Shown: positions 1 to 8,418 of the stretch, piece by piece
How positions within the stretch are numbered: the stretch's first letter is position 1
Layout of the letters: each line of letters opens with the position of its first letter
Assembly (NCBI GenBank): GCA_029001845.1
Contig: JAREWP010000087.1
Coordinates: 35,527-99,526 of the forward strand
DNA: 64,000 nucleotides
DNA from: Candidatus Magnetocorallium paracelense
Lineage (GTDB): Bacteria > Nitrospirota > Thermodesulfovibrionia > Thermodesulfovibrionales > Magnetobacteriaceae
Direction of reading: 5' to 3'
Notes under the pieces: generated by a model
The model's input: the letters and a program-made list of their open reading frames with translations, nothing else
Database searches by the model: none
What the model was told of the DNA's origin: nothing
Program-made: the position numbers and the translations under genes

Positions 1-1449
1 CAGAGGCAGGAAGGTGTATAAGACATCATTGGCCTTTGAAGTCAGTTGAAAGTACTCGATATTCTTTACAAACTTATCCACCGTCTCCAGCAGGTCCCCC
101 TGCCTGAGACCCGACTCTTTCAGGATTTCATTCATATTGTCATTTTGTAAAATTTCTTTTATTTTTAGCAGTAATCCTTTCTGATCTTCCCCGGCTCGAT
201 TCAGAACCTCATTTAAAACCGAAGATTTTGTAACATCACCCTTTTCAGCCTCCTTACCTAAAGAGGATATTATCGCAGACTCAATGGTCTTTTCTCCCTG
301 AGCAGGTTTTTCTATAACGTTCTCCTGCCCCTTTATAAGAACCTCCCCCTGCGCTCCTCGTAATATCTGACTCTCTTTCATTGTTGTTTCATTTGGAACG
401 GCTTTATCCATTGCCGGCCTTTCGGAATGAGCACTCTCCCTTGACAGCAGACTCATTAACTTTTGAAAATCCTCTCTGCCAATACTCACTTGTCTTAAAT
501 CTCCCGATCTTTCCCCTTCGTTCCATTCGACATAAATCCCCATACCCGATAAAACCGATCTTAATTGACTTGCATTGTTGCTGCTCATATTCTGCACAGC
601 CCCGGTCAGCGTTTCCGGTTGGCTATTGGCTGACAACGAAATACCCGATTGCTGTAAAACATTTTTCAATACTGCCACATTATCGGTTATCCCTTTACCG
701 GCAGCGCCGGAGGAATCCATAGTCTTTAACGCACCCTCCATTCCGCTTCCCTTAACAACTTCCCCGCCCTTTATCAAACCAGCCCCTGCTTCAGCCTGAT
801 TAGGCAAAGCAGCACTTATATTCCCCTGCAAAGTATCTTTCATGGTCAGAAGCTTCAATTTCGTCTCGAAAAGCACGCCCGACCCTTCCACACTTTGTCG
901 GAGAAGACGATTATTCAGATTTTCGATTCCAGGCAGGAGTTTTTCGAATGCCCTAAATTCCGGATGAGCAAATTTTACACTCTCAGGAAGTGAGTTAAAT
1001 GCATTTTTTATTAATTGAAAGTCACTGCTTTTAAGTCGTGAACCTGACAACTCCGACAACATCTTCATTATTTCCCGTGGCAGATTCTCGGTTCCCAGCG
1101 GCTGATTCGTCATCATCCCCTTTGCAGTGCCGATAAATCTCATTTGTATCTCTTTGCCTGCGCCCATTATCTCAAGGAGAACCTTATCGCCTTTGCTCAT
1201 GGCGATATCACTTTTCGCCCTGAAAACGAATGGCGGATGTGTTCTTTCACCGGGCGCCTTTGGATCGCCTGAAGACTCGGCTCTGGAAGAAGGGGGAATA
1301 ATGCGGAGAGTAATCATGCCTGATTCAATAATATCCATAACATCGGCCATAACAATATCACCCACCCGAAAGGCGGTCTGCTCGCTTCCGTCAGCCTTTA
1401 TTAAGGGAACAAGATTATTCGGATTCGTTATTGCAAAACTTTCTATCAT
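1..1449 (-). CDS. FliK-like flagellar hook-length control protein, 3' part cut by window edge
   Basis: An open frame runs from an ATG at 1449 (start MIESFAITNPNN) to the first base of the window without a stop, so at least 483 residues are seen and the C-terminus is missing. The protein is rich in Ser, Gly, Asn and Gln, with no enzyme motif. Near the window edge it reads EYFQLTSKANDVLYTFLPL, which resembles the start of the C-terminal domain of FliK-type hook-length control proteins. In this family the variable N-terminal part acts as a ruler and the C-terminal domain switches export specificity at FlhB. It lies downstream of csrA-fliW on the same strand, inside a flagellar locus, which supports the call. 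The family assignment rests on this weak C-terminal likeness and on context. Confidence 0.6.
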   Translation of the reverse strand, partial: MIESFAITNPNNLVPLIKADGSEQTAFRVGDIVMADVMDIIESGMITLRIIPPSSRAESSGDPKAPGERTHPPFVFRAKSDIAMSKGDKVLLEIMGAGKEIQMRFIGTAKGMMTNQPLGTENLPREIMKMLSELSGSRLKSSDFQLIKNAFNSLPESVKFAHPEFRAFEKLLPGIENLNNRLLRQSVEGSGVLFETKLKLLTMKDTLQGNISAALPNQAEAGAGLIKGGEVVKGSGMEGALKTMDSSGAAGKGITDNVAVLKNVLQQSGISLSANSQPETLTGAVQNMSSNNASQLRSVLSGMGIYVEWNEGERSGDLRQVSIGREDFQKLMSLLSRESAHSERPAMDKAVPNETTMKESQILRGAQGEVLIKGQENVIEKPAQGEKTIESAIISSLGKEAEKGDVTKSSVLNEVLNRAGEDQKGLLLKIKEILQNDNMNEILKESGLRQGDLLETVDKFVKNIEYFQLTSKANDVLYTFLPL

Positions 1450-1878
1450 AACACTCTGTTACATCGCCATTCACCGGCTCAAAGGATCGTTGACTTTTTT
1501 TACCACAGATTTATACAAATTAGCGTCTTCGCGGACTTCATAAATATAGCCGCAGGCTTCAGCCTGCGGCTACATTTTTTGCCAGTAGCCCGAAAACCCG
1601 CATAAAATAGATTAAAATTCCTGTGCATTTAAGTTAACGTTGTTTTTTTGTAAACGTCCATGCCCCTCCGGGCCACCACAAAGCATGAAAATATTAGGAA
1701 GTACGCATTCGTCTATTTTCGGGATTAAGTTACCTGTTACTAACTTAACACGATAAAGGGAAATAAGTGAAGTAAATATGGAAATCCGGAATATTATGGA
1801 AGATTTTTTTGAGGTTCTGTTAGCTCTGGTTCAGTATTTGCGACTCACGGGGCACTATCGATTTGCCGGTCAGCGATT
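1450..1878. repeat. Repeat-rich intergenic region between the FliK-like gene and fliW
   Basis: There is no credible gene here. Besides the REP-like palindrome, it holds three dispersed-repeat pieces. Positions 1594-1637 match 59531-59574 over 44 bases with few differences. Positions 1654-1690 carry the AAACGYCCATG...CTCCGG...CCACCACAAAGCATGAAAA unit, also at 12521-12560. GCATTCGTCTATTTTCGG at 1705-1722 recurs at 12497-12514. A TTAAGTTA/TAACTTAA inverted repeat lies near 1725-1750. The order of these pieces suggests remnants of one larger mobile palindromic element. Confidence 0.65.
1547..1572. repeat. REP-like perfect palindrome
   Basis: TAGCCGCAGGCT, two bases, then AGCCTGCGGCTA: a perfect 12-bp inverted repeat followed by CATTTTTT on the plus strand. 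It has the shape of a plus-strand terminator, but no plus-strand gene precedes it, so a REP-type (repetitive extragenic palindrome) unit is the better reading. Confidence 0.7.
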
Positions 1879-2280
1879 CTATTTCTTAGAATTATTGGGT
1901 TTGTCCAGTACTACCTGGATGCCTTTCATGATTGCAGCATTTAAAAAAATAGGCCCTCCAAAATTGGCGGCAATTTTACCGGCTTTTACCCTGATAATCA
2001 CCAATACGGCAAGATCCTCGCTCTTTTCGATTTCAAGGAATCTTTTAGTAGTAAAATCGGGCTCAATAGAGACATTCGGATCAATAAGGGAAGGTTCGGA
2101 AACGATAAATGCAATATCAGGGTCATCGACAGCTTGAAGCCATTTGAGAGTCGTATCTTTATAGTCAAGCAGGATATAACGAGAGAGTCCCTGAAAACCC
2201 AACAGGCCTTCCGGGAAATTTATAACCCTGTCTTCCTCGACCTCGATCATACCAAATCTTGTTGTATCGAAGCTAATCAT
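1879..2280 (-). CDS. fliW: FliW flagellar assembly factor / CsrA antagonist
   Basis: At 133 residues this is slightly shorter than most FliW proteins (about 140-155). The start (MISFDTTRFGMIEVEEDRVI), the FPEGLLGF segment and the WLQAVDDPDIAFIV segment are typical of FliW. In Bacillus and Campylobacter, FliW binds CsrA when not occupied by flagellin, so csrA-fliW form a partner switch that couples flagellin translation to filament export. The ATG lies within the last codons of csrA (8-bp overlap), implying translational coupling. The C-terminus (KPNNSKK) is short but shows no sign of frameshift. Confidence 0.93.
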   Translation of the reverse strand: MISFDTTRFGMIEVEEDRVINFPEGLLGFQGLSRYILLDYKDTTLKWLQAVDDPDIAFIVSEPSLIDPNVSIEPDFTTKRFLEIEKSEDLAVLVIIRVKAGKIAANFGGPIFLNAAIMKGIQVVLDKPNNSKK

Positions 2281-2506
2281 CTTTCTTTAACGTATCCTTC
2301 AATTTTGTAAATTCATCCATAGACATGCCGGCGGATAATATATTCTCCGATTTAATCTTGTCATACAGCTCTTTCCTGTATACCCTTACACTGTTAGGCG
2401 CCTCTATACCCAGCCTGACGGAATTACCTTTAATCTCGATAATCGTAACGGTTATATTATCCCCGAGCTTAATGGCCTCTTCAGACTTCCTTGTCAATAC
2501 GAGCAT
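2273..2506 (-). CDS. csrA: CsrA carbon storage regulator, RNA-binding
   Basis: This 77-residue protein has the canonical CsrA start MLVLTRKSEEAIKLGDNI and the GNSVRLGIEAP core that forms the intertwined beta-dimer binding GGA loops in mRNA leaders. A strong Shine-Dalgarno, AAAGGAGG, sits a few bases before the ATG. The C-terminal tail after YDKIKSEN is longer than in gamma-proteobacterial CsrA (61 aa), as in FliW-containing bacteria, where an extended C-terminus takes part in FliW binding. It overlaps fliW by 8 bp and follows flgL, the usual flgKL-csrA-fliW arrangement outside gamma-proteobacteria. The likely target is flagellin mRNA (inference; flagellin is not in this window). Confidence 0.96.
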   Translation of the reverse strand: MLVLTRKSEEAIKLGDNITVTIIEIKGNSVRLGIEAPNSVRVYRKELYDKIKSENILSAGMSMDEFTKLKDTLKKDD

Positions 2507-2574
2507 CCTGCCTCCTTTTTACTTTAAGATATTTCATCTGTATATATTAACAATAAAAGCACAAATATTTAAAT

Positions 2575-3588
2575 CTATCTGAGAAAATCCATTAAAGATT
2601 GTTGCATGATCTGTGCCGATGACTGTCTCAGCGCCTGAAGAGCGGTTTCCGATTTGGCGATTTCGGAAATCACATCACTCATATCGGCGTCCTGCGTTCT
2701 GGAAAGAACCTCCTTAACACTTAAAGAAATATCCTCGTTGTTTACATTTTCTTCATGAATGAACTCAAGTCTCGCCCCGATTTCGGCCCTTGTAAAAACA
2801 ACCTGATCCATGGCGTCGGTAACCGAAACGGTTAACGCCTTTATCTTGTCCACATTGTTTGTATTAAAAGCGTCTTCAAGCTGATAAAGCATCTCCATAA
2901 AATTATCGTAACTGAAATTGTCAGTCATCGTTCCTGTTGAATCGAATATCTGCACAGTAATGGAAGTGTCGGTGCCGGGAGTATATGTAGCGTAAGCGCC
3001 GTTGTCAAGTGTCACGTTCTGTACCGAATCGAGACTGTAAACAAAGGCGTCCGTTCCGGGAATATTTTCTACTACGCCTGCGTTTCTGTTTACATCGACA
3101 CTTATCGTTCCCGAATCTCCCTGAAAGGTATAGGTGTCTGACGCAGTGTTTATAAAGGCCGAAGTCGTCGTTTTAAATCCTGAAAAGATATTTCTCCCTC
3201 TAAAGGAGCTGTTGGAATAGGAAAAAATCGCATCCCTTATTACCGAGACCTCCCGTCCCACAGCCAGAAGATCCTCGGGATTTCTGGTGCCGGCCATTCC
3301 GTCTACGGCAAGTTCTCTTACACGCTGGAGATTATCCAGCACAGATGACAACACAGAATCGGAGTACTCCAAAAAAGTAGTGGCGTCGTCCATATTTCTT
3401 CTGTACTGATTGTTTCTGCTTATCTCGAGCTTATAATCCATACTCTTGGAAATGGCGACGATATCGTCGGAGGGCCTGTTCACTTTCCTGCCCGAAGCGA
3501 GCATCTCATTGGAGTCAAAGAGCTTTCCGTAATTATCCTGAAAAGTCTTTGTCATCCTGTTATATATTAAATTCGTCGCTACTCGCAT
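2575..3588 (-). CDS. flgL: FlgL hook-filament junction protein (HAP3)
   Basis: This is a 337-residue flagellin-like junction protein. The N-terminus (MRVATNLIYNRMTKTFQDNY) and the RKVNRPSDDI motif at about residues 33-42 are those of flagellin and FlgL D0/D1 domains. The C-terminal helix (SALQALRQSSAQIMQQSLMDFLR-type end) is also typical. FlgL joins FlgK to the filament. It starts 10 bp after flgK ends, with GGGGTTG as a plausible ribosome site, and belongs to the flgN-flgK-flgL-csrA-fliW operon. Confidence 0.94.
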   Translation of the reverse strand: MRVATNLIYNRMTKTFQDNYGKLFDSNEMLASGRKVNRPSDDIVAISKSMDYKLEISRNNQYRRNMDDATTFLEYSDSVLSSVLDNLQRVRELAVDGMAGTRNPEDLLAVGREVSVIRDAIFSYSNSSFRGRNIFSGFKTTTSAFINTASDTYTFQGDSGTISVDVNRNAGVVENIPGTDAFVYSLDSVQNVTLDNGAYATYTPGTDTSITVQIFDSTGTMTDNFSYDNFMEMLYQLEDAFNTNNVDKIKALTVSVTDAMDQVVFTRAEIGARLEFIHEENVNNEDISLSVKEVLSRTQDADMSDVISEIAKSETALQALRQSSAQIMQQSLMDFLR

Positions 3589-3598
3589 AATTCAACCC

Positions 3599-5320
3599 CT
3601 ACTGCCCGAGATTAACCAAAATATCCATTACCTCCTCAGAGGTGTTTATCATTCTGGCCGCGGCCTGATAAGATTTTTGAAATTTAATTAAACTCATTGC
3701 CTCCTCATCGAGAGAAACACCGGATATGGAGTCTCTCTTTTGCTCCATCTCGAACAAAAGCTTCTCTTCAAATTCGAGATTATCCTTAGCCGACCTGCTG
3801 TAAGCTCCCGATTCAATTACAATATTGTCATAAAACTCCGTAAAGCTCGTTATATCCGTGGCAGTAAAGAAACCGCCCCCGGTCCCTTCATGGAGAGTCA
3901 ATATCTCAAGAGCATTCCGGTTATCACCGGGGCCTCCGAATACGCCTGCACCTGAAGCCGTATCCGACCTGGCGGCTGCAATCCTTCTTGCATCGGTTAT
4001 GGCCACATTAAAATCGCTTACTGCGTTTTCTATGGGTGAAATAGTAAATGTATCGCCATTGACGAGGGTGTTGCTGATTGTTACATCCAGTCCGTCAAAT
4101 GTAATTGCGCCGCCCGACGAATAACTTCCCGAGTAAACAACGGAATTGGTCGTGACATCCGTAATTTGCAGCGTATTTGTGGAGCCGGTGTAAACAGCCT
4201 CGTACTCAGTGGCCCTTATTGAGTTATATGCAAGAGGCGGCGTCACGGAAGAGGTTGCCGATGCGCTTATCGTACCGTTCCCAAGATTATCGGTATGTGC
4301 TCTTGCAGCCGGAAGAACTACATCAAAAAAATTTCCTCCGCTGTTGCCATCGAGATCAAAGGTATTGTGTCCGTCATAACTGCTGTGCAACGTATCGTTA
4401 TGGAGTCTGTTGGTCTCGAAAATAATCGTACCTGTCAGACGCCTTAAATCCAGTAACGAATCGTTAATAAGAGTATTCTCTGCATCGATAAGACCGGAAA
4501 GCCTGCCATTGGAAATTCTGTCCGTGATATCGATATCGTCGAGACGAATCGAAAACTCGTTCTCCCTCAACTCTACCGCTTCCATTGTATTGGCTTTATC
4601 GAAGCTTACAAGATTCCTGAATCCCACCGTAACGGTCAACATTCCCGTATCTCCCTCAAAGCTCTGAAAATCCACCAGTTCGGCGAGATTCCTCAATTCC
4701 GCTTCTCTACTGTCTCTGAGATCATTGGCCTGTACTTTAGAATCTCCGCCCTCTACATTGGCTATCTTCTGATTTAACTGATATATGTTTTCCGCTATAG
4801 CATTGATTTTGCTGACAGTATTGGGAATCTCCTCTGAAGTGGAGGATAAGATATCTTCTAAACGTCTTTCTATTTCCTTAGTCTCTGTAGCAAGATTATT
4901 TGCTCTCTGCAGCAAAACAACCCTCTGCTCATAAGACTGGGGATTGTTGGCCACTTCCTGCCAGGAATCGTAATACTCGGAGAGTTTATCGCCCAATCCG
5001 AATCCCATCGGTTCGTTAAAAACTTCCTCAAGGCGGTAATAGGCATCCTCCAGCACCTCGGATTTTCCGAGATTTTGATTCTGCACCAGAATCTGGCCGT
5101 TGAGGTAACTGTCAAAACGCCTCCTTACATCGGAGACATTCACGCCTCTGCCCATTTGACCTATATGAGTCGTCACAGGATTTGCTATCTCCAGTATGGC
5201 CTCCTGCCTGGAATAGCCCTCTGTGTTGACGTTGGCGATATTATTGGCTGTCACATCAAGGCCGCTCTGGGCCACAGACAGGGCTGATCTGCCGATTTCA
5301 AAAAGAGCGATAGTTGACAT
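3599..5320 (-). CDS. flgK: FlgK hook-filament junction protein (HAP1)
   Basis: At 573 residues this is within the usual range. The N-terminal rod-type motif SALSVAQSGLDVTANNIANVNTEGYSRQ and the C-terminal coil ending in FQKSYQAAARMINTSEEVMDILVNL are diagnostic of FlgK, the first junction protein on the distal hook. The middle domain (about 300-430), rich in Ser, Thr and Gly, is the variable surface region. The start codon directly abuts the stop of the flgN-like gene (TAAATG) behind a GGAGG ribosome site. This matches the chaperone-substrate coupling expected for FlgN and FlgK. Confidence 0.95.
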   Translation of the reverse strand: MSTIALFEIGRSALSVAQSGLDVTANNIANVNTEGYSRQEAILEIANPVTTHIGQMGRGVNVSDVRRRFDSYLNGQILVQNQNLGKSEVLEDAYYRLEEVFNEPMGFGLGDKLSEYYDSWQEVANNPQSYEQRVVLLQRANNLATETKEIERRLEDILSSTSEEIPNTVSKINAIAENIYQLNQKIANVEGGDSKVQANDLRDSREAELRNLAELVDFQSFEGDTGMLTVTVGFRNLVSFDKANTMEAVELRENEFSIRLDDIDITDRISNGRLSGLIDAENTLINDSLLDLRRLTGTIIFETNRLHNDTLHSSYDGHNTFDLDGNSGGNFFDVVLPAARAHTDNLGNGTISASATSSVTPPLAYNSIRATEYEAVYTGSTNTLQITDVTTNSVVYSGSYSSGGAITFDGLDVTISNTLVNGDTFTISPIENAVSDFNVAITDARRIAAARSDTASGAGVFGGPGDNRNALEILTLHEGTGGGFFTATDITSFTEFYDNIVIESGAYSRSAKDNLEFEEKLLFEMEQKRDSISGVSLDEEAMSLIKFQKSYQAAARMINTSEEVMDILVNLGQ

Positions 5321-5794
5321 TTAAACCTCCCTTGCCAGGAAAACGCCTCTGCTTCCCGGGTCCTGAGCTATACCGTAACTGTTAAAAAAATTGGTATTGC
5401 TTGAGATATAGCTGAGAGAACGATCAATCAAAAGACGATTGCATTCATTCATCTCTCTGATGCTCTGAAGCATTGATTTCAGTTTTAAACGCATTTCCCT
5501 GAATTCGTCCATTCCCGTAAGTTTCCACAGCACTTCAAGAGTCAGCTCCGTGCCTTCCGTTACGGTTCCGCTTTGAGTCAATTCATTCGTGAGTTTCCGT
5601 ATAAGCCTCTTTCTCTCATCTTCAAGCAGCCTTATCCTCAGCACCATTGTATCCTTCTCTTTGGAAATCGAATCAATCTCTTCAGCATTAAATTCCATAA
5701 GAGAGGTCTTCTCTCTCTGCAAAATATCCAACAGCTTGGAATAACTCTTCAACAATTCATTAAGAACATGTTTTACTGCATCTGTACTACTCAT
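5321..5794 (-). CDS. flgN: FlgN-type export chaperone for FlgK/FlgL
   Basis: A helical protein, about 157 residues if it starts at MSSTDAVKHVLNELLKS (ATG at 5794). A longer frame back to 5869 exists, but its first 25 residues look non-native. AGGTGGGG precedes the chosen ATG at a good distance. Long amphipathic helices (LDILQREKTSLMEFNAEEIDSISKEKDTMVLRIRLLEDER) match the FlgN family, which keeps FlgK and FlgL export-competent. Sequence identity in this family is low. The call rests on helical pattern, size and position directly before flgK. Confidence 0.82.
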   Translation of the reverse strand: MSSTDAVKHVLNELLKSYSKLLDILQREKTSLMEFNAEEIDSISKEKDTMVLRIRLLEDERKRLIRKLTNELTQSGTVTEGTELTLEVLWKLTGMDEFREMRLKLKSMLQSIREMNECNRLLIDRSLSYISSNTNFFNSYGIAQDPGSRGVFLAREV

Positions 5795-6200
5795 GCCCCA
5801 CCTGACCTTTAATTGTAAATAATAGTTTGACCGGCCTTTTGAGAAAAATTTCCGGCCCCCATGTCTCAATATCTTTAATCATTTCTGCTTTTTTCACCTT
5901 GCAAATATTTATGCAATTTCAATACCAATACACTCAACGCATAAAAAAAACATCTTATCTCAAAAAAACACAATTAAATTGGCCGAAAATTTACGAATAT
6001 TGTAAGAAAATAGAGACAATTTCTATTTAAAAGAGATGAAAAAGTTTTCTATTAACGATTAAGGAAAAAGCAGGTGACAAATAGGTGAGGAAAAATTTTC
6101 TTTTTCTGGAAATTCTTGCCAGGTGCGGTAGTCGGTGCTTAAAGATAAAATCCCTGAAATAAACGCCGTGATGGAAATATGCCGATTCGATGAAACCGTA
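5795..6200. other. Intergenic region between flgM and flgN
   Basis: An AT-rich 406-bp stretch with no supportable gene. It contains the sigma-54 promoter at about 5913-5926, leaving an mRNA leader of about 100 bases before flgN. The part nearer flgM (6050-6200) shows no recognisable signal or strong hairpin. Confidence 0.5.
5913..5926 (-). promoter_or_regulatory. Sigma-54 promoter for flgN-flgK-flgL-csrA-fliW
   Basis: On the minus strand the sequence reads TTGGTATTGAAATTGCAT. It has the invariant GG and GC spaced by exactly 10 bases and close agreement with the sigma-54 consensus TTGGCACGNNNNTTGCAT. It lies about 120 bases upstream of the flgN start. Sigma-54 control of late-basal and hook genes is common outside enterics. 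The site was found by reading, not by a scoring matrix. Confidence 0.65.
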
Positions 6201-6494
6201 TTAAGCGCCTTCTTCCAGCATCCTGGCTGCAATACCCATGGAGTTAATTTGATAAGTACCCGACTGGATAGCCTCTCTGATCTCTTCTATCTTCGACTCT
6301 CTTGTTTCGGGAAGCCCTCCGATAAAGTTTCTCATCTCTTCGATATCTTTTGCCCGTTTTGAAAGATTTACCCTGTCGGAACCTGTTGAGCCTTCGACTC
6401 TGCCTTTATCTTTCAGAGTCTTTTCGTCTTCCAGTTTTTGAGACCTTAGAAAAACGCCCTGGCTGTCCGGCGGTTTGTTATTGTGTATATTCAT
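6201..6494 (-). CDS. flgM: FlgM anti-sigma-28 factor
   Basis: This 97-residue protein has a disordered, charged N-terminus and a C-terminal segment DRVNLSKRAKDIEEMRNFIGGLPETRESKIEEIREAIQSGTYQIN. The latter matches the FlgM domain that binds FliA (sigma-28). The SGTYQINSMGIAARML ending is the classic family end. FlgM is exported through the completed hook-basal body, which frees FliA. GGAGGC precedes the ATG, and a FliA-type promoter lies just upstream, as expected for feedback control of flgM. Confidence 0.93.
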   Translation of the reverse strand: MNIHNNKPPDSQGVFLRSQKLEDEKTLKDKGRVEGSTGSDRVNLSKRAKDIEEMRNFIGGLPETRESKIEEIREAIQSGTYQINSMGIAARMLEEGA

Positions 6495-6527
6495 GATTTT
6501 GCCTCCTGAAAGAAATGCTTAGTTAAT

Positions 6528-6555
6528 TTATCGGTAAATCCAACCGGTTTCTTTA
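6528..6555 (-). promoter_or_regulatory. FliA (sigma-28) promoter of flgM
   Basis: The minus strand carries TAAA, 17 bases, then CCGATAA. This is close to the sigma-28 consensus TAAA-N15-GCCGATAA with one extra base of spacing. It sits about 35 bases before the flgM ATG. Promoters of this class upstream of flgM are well known in enterics. Confidence 0.55.
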
Positions 6556-6569
6556 ATCCCCACCTTATA

Positions 6570-7298
6570 CTATATTACCTCTTTTTCGCTTTTTAATGCT
6601 ACTATCTTAACAGGATCGATACTGTCGCCATTGTATCTGACCTCAAAATGGAGGTGCGGCCCCGTCGAATTCCCCGATGCGCCCACCTCGGCGATAACCG
6701 TGTTCTCCTCTACGGACTCGCCTGCAATGACGTGATTGACTTTGTTATGAGCGTATTTACTAATAAATCCGTCTCCATGGTCGATCTCTACAATATTACC
6801 ATAACCGTACTGTTCTCCGCTGAATATTACTTTCCCGGCTCTCATAGGAGTAATTGGCGTACCTTCCACAGCAGCGATATCCACGCCATGATGAAACCTG
6901 CTCTCGCCGGAAACCGGATGTATTCTCAGACCATATGACGAGCTCACAGTACCTTTCACCGGCATTGAGGCGTCTTCTGTGGAAATATCTTGCTCCTCTT
7001 GTGCGGAGTCGATGCCTGCAAGCCTGCTCGCTTCTTTATAAAAAATCTCCTTAAGCCCGAGACCGCGTTCTGCAAATAGTTTGGACATCTCTATATCGAA
7101 CATCGTCATGTAGGGATTACTTTGAGCACTGCTGTCGAATAACACGCTGTTTGCATCCCTCATCGATTTAATCATGTAGTATGCAAAATTCGCCTCCATG
7201 TCCTCGGAAGCATTCATAAGAGTTTCTTTCTCTTTCGCCTCTTTATACTTCTCTATATCGGAAAAGGAATAAGTAGATACACTGTGTAAAGAATTCAT
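6570..7298 (-). CDS. FlgJ-type rod-binding domain fused to M23 (LytM) peptidase
   Basis: A 242-residue two-domain protein. Residues about 30-92 (SEDMEANFAYYMIKSMRDAN...LGLKEIFYKE) match the FlgJ N-terminal rod-capping domain. Residues about 112-235 are an M23 zinc metallopeptidase domain with HHGVD (H137, D140), H184 and GPHLHFE (H215, H217), so all metal and catalytic residues are present. In enteric FlgJ the second domain is a glucosaminidase. Here an endopeptidase would instead cut peptide cross-links to let the rod through the wall. There is no signal peptide, so export would be through the flagellar apparatus as for FlgJ. The start overlaps the flgI stop by one base (TGATG). Confidence 0.88.
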   Translation of the reverse strand: MNSLHSVSTYSFSDIEKYKEAKEKETLMNASEDMEANFAYYMIKSMRDANSVLFDSSAQSNPYMTMFDIEMSKLFAERGLGLKEIFYKEASRLAGIDSAQEEQDISTEDASMPVKGTVSSSYGLRIHPVSGESRFHHGVDIAAVEGTPITPMRAGKVIFSGEQYGYGNIVEIDHGDGFISKYAHNKVNHVIAGESVEENTVIAEVGASGNSTGPHLHFEVRYNGDSIDPVKIVALKSEKEVI

Positions 7299-8407
7299 CA
7301 GATTATCTCCAACTCGGCCTTAAGAGCCCCTGCCGCCTTGAGGGATTGTAATATGGCGATCAGGTCTCTCGGCGTTACTCCCAGTTTATTCAGGGCGTTT
7401 ACGATTTCACTCAACGTGACACCTCCGATCTTGATCAAAGAGGCCTGTTGCTCTCTGACATCGACTTCACTGCTTGGGGCGACTACTGTTTCCGCGCCTT
7501 CAGGCGCCAATGGCGGAGGTTGGGAAACCTGCATATCCTTCCTGATCTCTATAGTGAGGCTGCCGTGCGATATGGCGACAGGGGAGAGCTTTACGTTTTC
7601 TCCGATGATAACAGTACCTGTCCTCTCATTTATAATTACCTTTGCCGCCTGATCAACGGAAACATTTAATGACTCTAAAAATCTTACCATATCTACAATC
7701 CTGTTTTTATAGAGAGGGGGAACGGTTACCTCAACAGAGGAAGGATCGGGAGAAATCGCATAAGAGCCGTTAAGAGCCTTGTTGATTACATTTTTCAGAT
7801 TGGATGCAGTCGTAAAATCGGGGTTGTTAAGCACCATTGGCAGCACATCGACTTTTGAGATGTCGAAATTTATCTCCTTCTCGATCGTTACTCCATTGGG
7901 AATCTTGCCTACTGTGGGATGATTTTTCTGCACTCCCGTGCCGCCCGAACCGGCGGCAAAACCTCCAATAGATATAGGTCCTTGCGCAAGAGCGTAAACC
8001 TTACCGTCAGGTCCTTTCAGAGGAGTGAGAAGGAGAGTGCCTCCCTGAAGGCTTTTTGCATCGACCAAAGCAGAGACAAGGGCGTCTATTTTATTACCGG
8101 TCTTTGCAAAAGGCGGTAATGTGGCTGTAATCATAACCGCTGCCGCGTTCTTTGTCTTAATATCCTTTTTCTCCACGGCAAGCCCCATCCTGAAAAGCAT
8201 GTTCATAACGCTCTGCAAAGCAGCCCCGCTTTTGTCCCCTGTTCCGTTTAGACCTACGACAAGCCCGTAACCGACAAGTTCATTTTCCCTCACTCCCTGA
8301 ATGGAAGCGATATCCTTGACCCTCTCGGCCGATACCGAATTAGCCGATAAGAACCAACTCAGGGCTAAAACAAAGCTCATTGAAATAAAAATACTTATTT
8401 TTTTCAT
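7298..8407 (-). CDS. flgI: FlgI flagellar P-ring protein precursor
   Basis: 369 residues, the usual length. A Sec signal peptide (MKKISIFISMSFVLALSWFLSANSVSA) is followed by the conserved RVKDIASIQGVRENELVGYG and GLVVGLNGTGDKS segments and the C-terminal LNKLGVTPRDLIAILQSLKAAGAL. FlgI polymerises around the rod in the periplasm as the P ring. It sits between flgH and flgJ, the conserved order. Confidence 0.97.
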   Translation of the reverse strand: MKKISIFISMSFVLALSWFLSANSVSAERVKDIASIQGVRENELVGYGLVVGLNGTGDKSGAALQSVMNMLFRMGLAVEKKDIKTKNAAAVMITATLPPFAKTGNKIDALVSALVDAKSLQGGTLLLTPLKGPDGKVYALAQGPISIGGFAAGSGGTGVQKNHPTVGKIPNGVTIEKEINFDISKVDVLPMVLNNPDFTTASNLKNVINKALNGSYAISPDPSSVEVTVPPLYKNRIVDMVRFLESLNVSVDQAAKVIINERTGTVIIGENVKLSPVAISHGSLTIEIRKDMQVSQPPPLAPEGAETVVAPSSEVDVREQQASLIKIGGVTLSEIVNALNKLGVTPRDLIAILQSLKAAGALKAELEII

Positions 8408-8418
8408 ATGTCAACCTG

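Noticed and set aside
1547..1580. Terminator on the plus strand
   Set aside because: The stem and T run look right, but no plus-strand gene precedes it; a REP-type palindrome fits better.
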